Origin: an uncultured beta proteobacterium
GTDB lineage: Bacteria; Pseudomonadota; Gammaproteobacteria; Burkholderiales; Burkholderiaceae_E
Assembly: GCA_903934295.1 (NCBI GenBank)
Contig: CAIZNI010000013.1
Coordinates: forward strand, 1-38,887
Direction of reading: 5' to 3'
Length of the DNA: 38,887 bases
The notes under the pieces are model-generated. The model was not told the DNA's origin. It saw only the letters and a program-made list of their open reading frames with translations, and did not search any database. The position numbers were made by a program, and so were the translations under genes. This document shows positions 34,754 to 38,887 of the stretch, piece after piece. Position 1 is the first letter of the stretch. Each line of letters starts with the position of its first letter.

Positions 34754-34853
34754 GGCGCGGGTGGCCGGGCGGGGGGCGTCATCGGATCGGAGCGGGGCAT
34801 GGCATCCTTTTGTTGCCGCGTCGGCAGCCAGGGCAAAGCCAGACGCACCAGTG

Positions 34854-34880
34854 AAAACGGCACCCTCGAGAGGTGCCGTT
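34854..34880 (-). terminator. Intrinsic terminator of tRNA-Val
   Basis: On the minus strand a 9-bp stem (34872-34880 with 34856-34864) and a seven-base loop are followed by TTTTC. It lies 24 bases downstream of the tRNA 3' end and fits a rho-independent terminator. Confidence 0.8.
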
Positions 34881-34904
34881 CGCCACAGTCTTGCTGATAT
34901 CTGC

Positions 34905-34979
34905 TGGTGGGCGGCACAGGGTTCGAACCTGTGACCCCTGCCGTGTGAAGGCAGTGCTCTACCGCTGAGCTAGCCGCCC
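34905..34979 (-). tRNA. tRNA-Val (anticodon CAC)
   Basis: The 75-base gene folds as a cloverleaf on the minus strand. The acceptor stem GGGCGGC pairs with GCCGCCC, the D-arm is AGCTCAGCGGTAGAGC, the anticodon stem CTGCC/GGCAG holds loop TTCACAC (anticodon CAC, reading GUG), and the T-arm has GGTTCGAACC-type sequence. The CCA end is encoded (34905-34907). An intrinsic terminator follows. No integrase or repeated 3' end marks it as an integration site. Confidence 0.97.
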
Positions 34980-35084
34980 GAGCAAGAGCAAGATTGTAGC
35001 CGATTTGCTGGCGAAGAAAAGCGGGGCGCGGGATAATTCTTCCCCGCCAGCCGGCGGGTCATCGCCTTTGCCCCGAGCGTGCCC

Positions 35085-37982
35085 ATGAAGACCGAGAACA
35101 TCGCCGCCGCCCTGCCCGAGCAGGAAGTCACCCTGGACGTGCTGCTCGAGAAGTACGCCAAGAACGACGAGCGCACCCCGCGCGACATCCGGTTGCGGGT
35201 GGCGCGGGCCCTGGCGTCCAACGAGCCGGCGCCTGATCGCGAGCGCTGGCAGGCGGACTACCTCTGGGCGCTGGAAAACGGATTCGTGCCGGCCGGGCGC
35301 ATCAACTCGGCGGCCGGCACCGACATCGCCGCCACCCTGATCAACTGTTTCGTGCAGCCGATCGGCGACGCCGTCTGGGGCTATGGTCCCGACGGCACCC
35401 CGGGCATCTACGCCGCGCTGCAGGAGGCGGCCGAGACCATGCGCCGCGGTGGGGGTGTCGGTTACGACTTCTCGTCGATCCGCCCCAGCGGGGCGCTGGT
35501 GCACGGCACACAGTCGCGCGCCTCCGGGCCTGTCTCCTACATGCGGGTGTTCGACAAGTCCTGCGAGACCCTCGAGTCGGCCGGCGCGCGGCGCGGTGCA
35601 CAGATGGGCGTCCTGCGGATCGACCACCCGGATGTCGAGGCCTTCATCCACGCCAAGCGCGACGGCTCGCTCACCAATTTCAACACCTCGGTCGCGGTCA
35701 CCGACACCTTCATGCGCGCGGTCGAGGAGGACGCGATGTTCGAGCTGGTGCATGTGGCCGAGCCCTTCGAGGCGGGCGCCTCGCATCGGCGCGAGGACGG
35801 TCAGTGGGTGTACCGCTGCGTGCCGGCGCGCCAGTTGTGGGACCAGATCATGCGGTCCACCTACAACCACGCGGAACCGGGCGTGATCTTCATCGACCGG
35901 GTCAACCGCGACAACAACCTGTCCTACTGCGAGCACATCGCCGCGACCAATCCCTGCGGCGAACAGGCGTTACCGCCTTACGGCTGCTGCGACCTCGGCT
36001 CGCTCAACCTCACCAGCTTCGTCGGCAATCCGTTCGGCGAGGCGCCCACCGTCGACTGGGAGCGCTTTCAGCGGGTGGTCCGAATCGCGGTGCGGGCGCT
36101 CGACAACGTGCTCGATCTGACGCTGTGGCCGCTGCAGGCCCAGGCCCGCGAGGCGCAGGCCAAGCGGCGCATCGGACTGGGCTTCACCGGCCTGGGCAAT
36201 GCGCTCACCATGCTCAAGCTGCGCTACGACTCCGATGCCGGGCGCGAGATGGCGGCCCGCTTCGCCGGCACGATGCGCGACACCGCCTATGCGGCATCGG
36301 TGGGGCTGGCGCGCGAGCGTGGCGCCTTCGCGCTGTTCGATGCCGACCGCTACCTGGCCGAGCCGCACGCGGCCTCGCGCCTGCCGGAGTCCATCAAGCG
36401 CGAGATCCGCAGCCACGGCATCCGCAATTCGCACCTGATGTCGGTGGCGCCCACCGGCACCATCTCGATCGCCTTCGCCGGCAACGCTTCGGGCGGCATC
36501 GAGCCCGCCTTCTCGTTCACTTACACCCGCAAGAAGCGCATGCCGGACGGCTCGCGCCGCGAGTACCAGGTCGAGGACTACGCCTATCGGCTGTACCGCC
36601 ACCTGGGCGGCGATCCGGCCCACCTGCCCGACTATTTCGTGTCGGCCATGCAGATCCCGGCCATGGACCACATGCGCATGAGCGCGGCGGTGCAGCCCTT
36701 CGTCGACTCGGCCATCAGCAAGACGGTCAACGTCGACGAGCACTACCCCTACGAAGATTTCCAGGCCCTGTACCTGGAGGCCTGGCGCGCCGGGCTCAAG
36801 GGCATCACCACCTACCGGCCCAACGCGGTGATCGGCTCGGTGCTCAGCGTCGGTCCGTCCGCGCCGGCCCAGCCGTCGCCGATCATGCCCCAGGACCTGC
36901 AGCACGACGCCGATCGCCGGCTGCGCCTGGACACCGTGCCGCAGCCGGCGCTGGCCTCGCTGCGCTGGCCGGGACGCCCGCGCCTGGCGGCCGGCAATCT
37001 GGCCTGGTCATACATGATCGAGCCGGCCGATGGCCGTTCGTCGTTCGCGATCTTCATCGGTCAGACCGAGGAGGCGCCGGCAGGCGAGGGCGCAGGCCGG
37101 GTCGCGCGCACCGTTCCCTTCGAGACCTGGGTCAACGGCAACGAGCAGCCGCGCGGTCTGGGCGCGATCGCCAAGGCGCTGTCGATGGACATGCGTTCGA
37201 ACGACCGCGCCTGGCTGCGCCTGAAGCTCGATGTGCTGGCGGCGACCCGCGACGAACTGCCTTTGCGCCTGCCGTTTCCGCCTGAGGGCGAGTTGCTGAA
37301 CAAGCCCGGCATCGTGGCGGCCTTCGCCGACATCGTGCGCTATCGCTGCGAGCAGCTCGGCGTGTTCGAGGCCGTCGAGGAGCAGCCCACGCCGATGATC
37401 GACGCGATGATCTTCCGCGCCGAGCCCAAGTCGGGTCCGCTGGGCACGCTGTCGTGGACCGCCGACATCGTCAATGCCGCCACCGGCGATGATTTCGTGC
37501 TCGGGGTCAAGGAGCTGCAGTTGCCCGACGGTTCGCGCCGGCCCTACTCGATCTGGCTGGCCGGCGACTATCCGCGGGTCCTGGACGGCCTGTGCAAGCT
37601 GCTGTCACTGGACATGCGGGTGATCGATGTGAGCTGGGTGGGTCTGAAGCTGCGCAAGCTGCTGTCGTTCGGCGAGCTCAACGGTTCGTTCTGGGCACAG
37701 GTGCCGGGCGCGGCGCGCCAGCAGGTCTGGCCGAGCACGGTGGCCTACCTTGCCGCGCTCATCCTGCATCGCTACACGGTGCTGGGCCTGCTCGACGCCG
37801 AGGGCCATGCGATCGGTGGCGTGGGTGCGCTGGCCTCGCCCGAACCGGCGCGCCCCGGCGAGCCGCCGCGCGCCGCGATCGTGGCCGGGCTGCCTTGTCC
37901 GGCCTGCGGCGCCCATGCCTACATCCGCAAGGACGGTTGCCAGTTCTGCACCGCCTGCGGCCATCAGGGCGAGTGCGGCTAG
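35085..37982 (+). CDS. nrdJ: Adenosylcobalamin-dependent (class II) ribonucleoside-diphosphate reductase
   Basis: The protein has 965 residues from the ATG at 35085; a GTG two codons upstream is a possible alternative. It converts ribonucleotides to deoxyribonucleotides with an AdoCbl radical. Visible catalytic elements are Cys88 (NCFVQP), Asn289-Cys291-Glu293 in NPCGEQ and Cys301/Cys302 in YGCCDLGS. PTGTISIAFAGNASGGIEP is also typical. Beyond residue 600 there are two TSCPD-like repeats (each with an ALSMDMR/LLSLDMR core). A C-terminal cysteine cluster follows (Cys938, 941, 952, 955, 958 and 964), likely a zinc ribbon that re-reduces the active site. The gap to the divergent tRNA is about 105 bp, with no room for a typical B12 riboswitch. 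Confidence 0.95.
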   Translation: MKTENIAAALPEQEVTLDVLLEKYAKNDERTPRDIRLRVARALASNEPAPDRERWQADYLWALENGFVPAGRINSAAGTDIAATLINCFVQPIGDAVWGYGPDGTPGIYAALQEAAETMRRGGGVGYDFSSIRPSGALVHGTQSRASGPVSYMRVFDKSCETLESAGARRGAQMGVLRIDHPDVEAFIHAKRDGSLTNFNTSVAVTDTFMRAVEEDAMFELVHVAEPFEAGASHRREDGQWVYRCVPARQLWDQIMRSTYNHAEPGVIFIDRVNRDNNLSYCEHIAATNPCGEQALPPYGCCDLGSLNLTSFVGNPFGEAPTVDWERFQRVVRIAVRALDNVLDLTLWPLQAQAREAQAKRRIGLGFTGLGNALTMLKLRYDSDAGREMAARFAGTMRDTAYAASVGLARERGAFALFDADRYLAEPHAASRLPESIKREIRSHGIRNSHLMSVAPTGTISIAFAGNASGGIEPAFSFTYTRKKRMPDGSRREYQVEDYAYRLYRHLGGDPAHLPDYFVSAMQIPAMDHMRMSAAVQPFVDSAISKTVNVDEHYPYEDFQALYLEAWRAGLKGITTYRPNAVIGSVLSVGPSAPAQPSPIMPQDLQHDADRRLRLDTVPQPALASLRWPGRPRLAAGNLAWSYMIEPADGRSSFAIFIGQTEEAPAGEGAGRVARTVPFETWVNGNEQPRGLGAIAKALSMDMRSNDRAWLRLKLDVLAATRDELPLRLPFPPEGELLNKPGIVAAFADIVRYRCEQLGVFEAVEEQPTPMIDAMIFRAEPKSGPLGTLSWTADIVNAATGDDFVLGVKELQLPDGSRRPYSIWLAGDYPRVLDGLCKLLSLDMRVIDVSWVGLKLRKLLSFGELNGSFWAQVPGAARQQVWPSTVAYLAALILHRYTVLGLLDAEGHAIGGVGALASPEPARPGEPPRAAIVAGLPCPACGAHAYIRKDGCQFCTACGHQGECG

Positions 37983-37986
37983 GGCC

Positions 37987-38887
37987 TCAACCCGGCAGGC
38001 GAAACTGCTCGCCGGTCATCAGGTCCTGCGCGAGGTACTGCTGACGGTAGGTCTCGAAGGGCAGGGTGTCCGCGGCTTCGATCGCTGCCTGCGCGGTCCA
38101 GGAGTCACGGGCCATCGCGTCGAACTGCGCCTGGGTTCCCGGGTCCAGCGGCATCGCCCGCAGCCGCGTGTCATGGGCGAGCGATTGCGCCAGTCCGAAC
38201 TTCAGGTACGAGCGGTCGTGGTCGGCGGCCATCTGCGCCAGCACCCGCGCCGAGGGCAGCGTGTCGGGCGCGCGCAGCGCGGCGGTCGCGGCCTGCAGTG
38301 CATCGCGGTGATCCGCGCCGCCATGCGCGGCGTCCAGCGCCTGGGCGATCGGCTCGCATTGCGCGAGCAACTCGTCGCCCCACTGCCGCAGGGGCACCTC
38401 GACACCGTCACGCAGCAACTGGAGCGCCGGATCGCGGCCCCGGTCCGCGGCGCGGTGCTGGTTGACCATCAGCCCGGCAATCTCCTGGGGGCTGTCGGGC
38501 GGGCTTTCGGTCAGCAGGCAGTGCAGCAAAAACACGTCGAGCAGGCGCATGGTGGCGGCGTTGATGCCCACCGGCTCGAACGGATCGATGTCCATGCAGC
38601 GCACCTCGACATATTCGACCCCGCGTTCGCCCAGCGCGTGCAGCGGCCGCTCGCCGGGCTGAATCCGCCGTTTCGGGCGGATGGTGCCGTAGAACTCGTT
38701 CTCGATCTGCAGCAGCGTGCTGGACAGCTGGCGGTACTGATCGCCGTCGCGCACGCCGATCGCCTCGTAGGCCGGATAGGGCTCGGTTAGCGCCCGGTTC
38801 AGTGATTTCGCATAGCCCAGCAGGGTGTTGTAACTGACCGCCAGCGCCGACTGCGCCTCGCTCTGGTAGCCCAGCGGACCCATCCGC
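37987..38887 (-). CDS. gshA: Glutamate-cysteine ligase, E. coli type (5' partial)
   Basis: The frame is open to the window edge, so the N-terminal part of this roughly 520-residue enzyme is missing; about 300 residues remain. The ATG at 38883 is internal, as shown by the match RMGPLGYQSEAQ to the GshA motif RMSNIGYQS. Further motifs are PYPAYEAIGVRDGDQYRQL, LQIENEFYGTIRPKR and YVEVRCMDIDPF, typical of class I GshA. It makes gamma-glutamylcysteine from glutamate, cysteine and ATP, the first step of glutathione synthesis in the cytosol. It ends four bases from the stop of nrdJ, in convergent orientation. Confidence 0.95.
   Translation of the reverse strand, partial: RMGPLGYQSEAQSALAVSYNTLLGYAKSLNRALTEPYPAYEAIGVRDGDQYRQLSSTLLQIENEFYGTIRPKRRIQPGERPLHALGERGVEYVEVRCMDIDPFEPVGINAATMRLLDVFLLHCLLTESPPDSPQEIAGLMVNQHRAADRGRDPALQLLRDGVEVPLRQWGDELLAQCEPIAQALDAAHGGADHRDALQAATAALRAPDTLPSARVLAQMAADHDRSYLKFGLAQSLAHDTRLRAMPLDPGTQAQFDAMARDSWTAQAAIEAADTLPFETYRQQYLAQDLMTGEQFRLPG

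Noticed and set aside
34905-34979. tRNA-Val as an integration site for a mobile island
   Set aside because: No integrase, no repeat of the tRNA 3' end and no change in base composition were seen nearby.

Overview
The window is a high-GC chromosomal segment, most likely from a betaproteobacterium (Burkholderiales-like). This placement rests on the GC-rich codon use, the E. coli-type GshA, the ~965-residue class II ribonucleotide reductase, the CCA-encoding tRNA-Val(CAC) and several family III CoA-transferases. I have no rRNA or marker alignment, so it is inference.

Region 1 (1-7915) holds two large tandem RTX/DUF4214 proteins on the + strand. The first is cut by the window edge and carries serralysin-type C-terminal, cadherin/Ig-like, cyclophilin (peptidyl-prolyl isomerase), RTX and DUF4214 modules. 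The second starts with a long RTX array, followed by an Ig-like domain, a choice-of-anchor L domain and the same RTX-DUF4214 tail. The tails are near-identical duplicates. No type I secretion genes are in view.

Region 2 (7983-30393) is a dense catabolic island of about 20 genes in alternating directions. It holds three family III CoA-transferases, a phosphotriesterase-like hydrolase and two SDRs. It also has an RraA/HMG-aldolase-like protein coupled to an esterase, a D-2-hydroxyacid dehydrogenase and an FMN alpha-hydroxyacid dehydrogenase. A complete three-subunit molybdenum hydroxylase follows, with its own MoaD-like protein. The rest are a beta-lactamase-fold esterase, a VOC protein, a GMC oxidoreductase with a gluconate-dehydrogenase subunit-3-like partner, an acyl-CoA dehydrogenase, an MDR oxidoreductase and an enoyl-CoA hydratase. 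Together they suggest hydroxylation, oxidation and hydrolysis of an unidentified (possibly cyclic or aromatic) carboxylic substrate, then CoA activation and beta-oxidation-like steps. No regulator or transporter is present.

Region 3 (30578-34753) holds a strong match to 8-vinyl reductase BciA of (bacterio)chlorophyll synthesis, which hints at phototrophic ancestry or capacity. It also has a PmtA-like methyltransferase, a third SDR resembling type II 3-hydroxyacyl-CoA dehydrogenase, a small S4 RNA-binding protein and a double-hotdog thioesterase.

Region 4 (34854-38887) looks like core genome: tRNA-Val(CAC) with an intrinsic terminator, adenosylcobalamin-dependent ribonucleotide reductase NrdJ, and the 3' part of glutamate-cysteine ligase GshA, which runs off the window.
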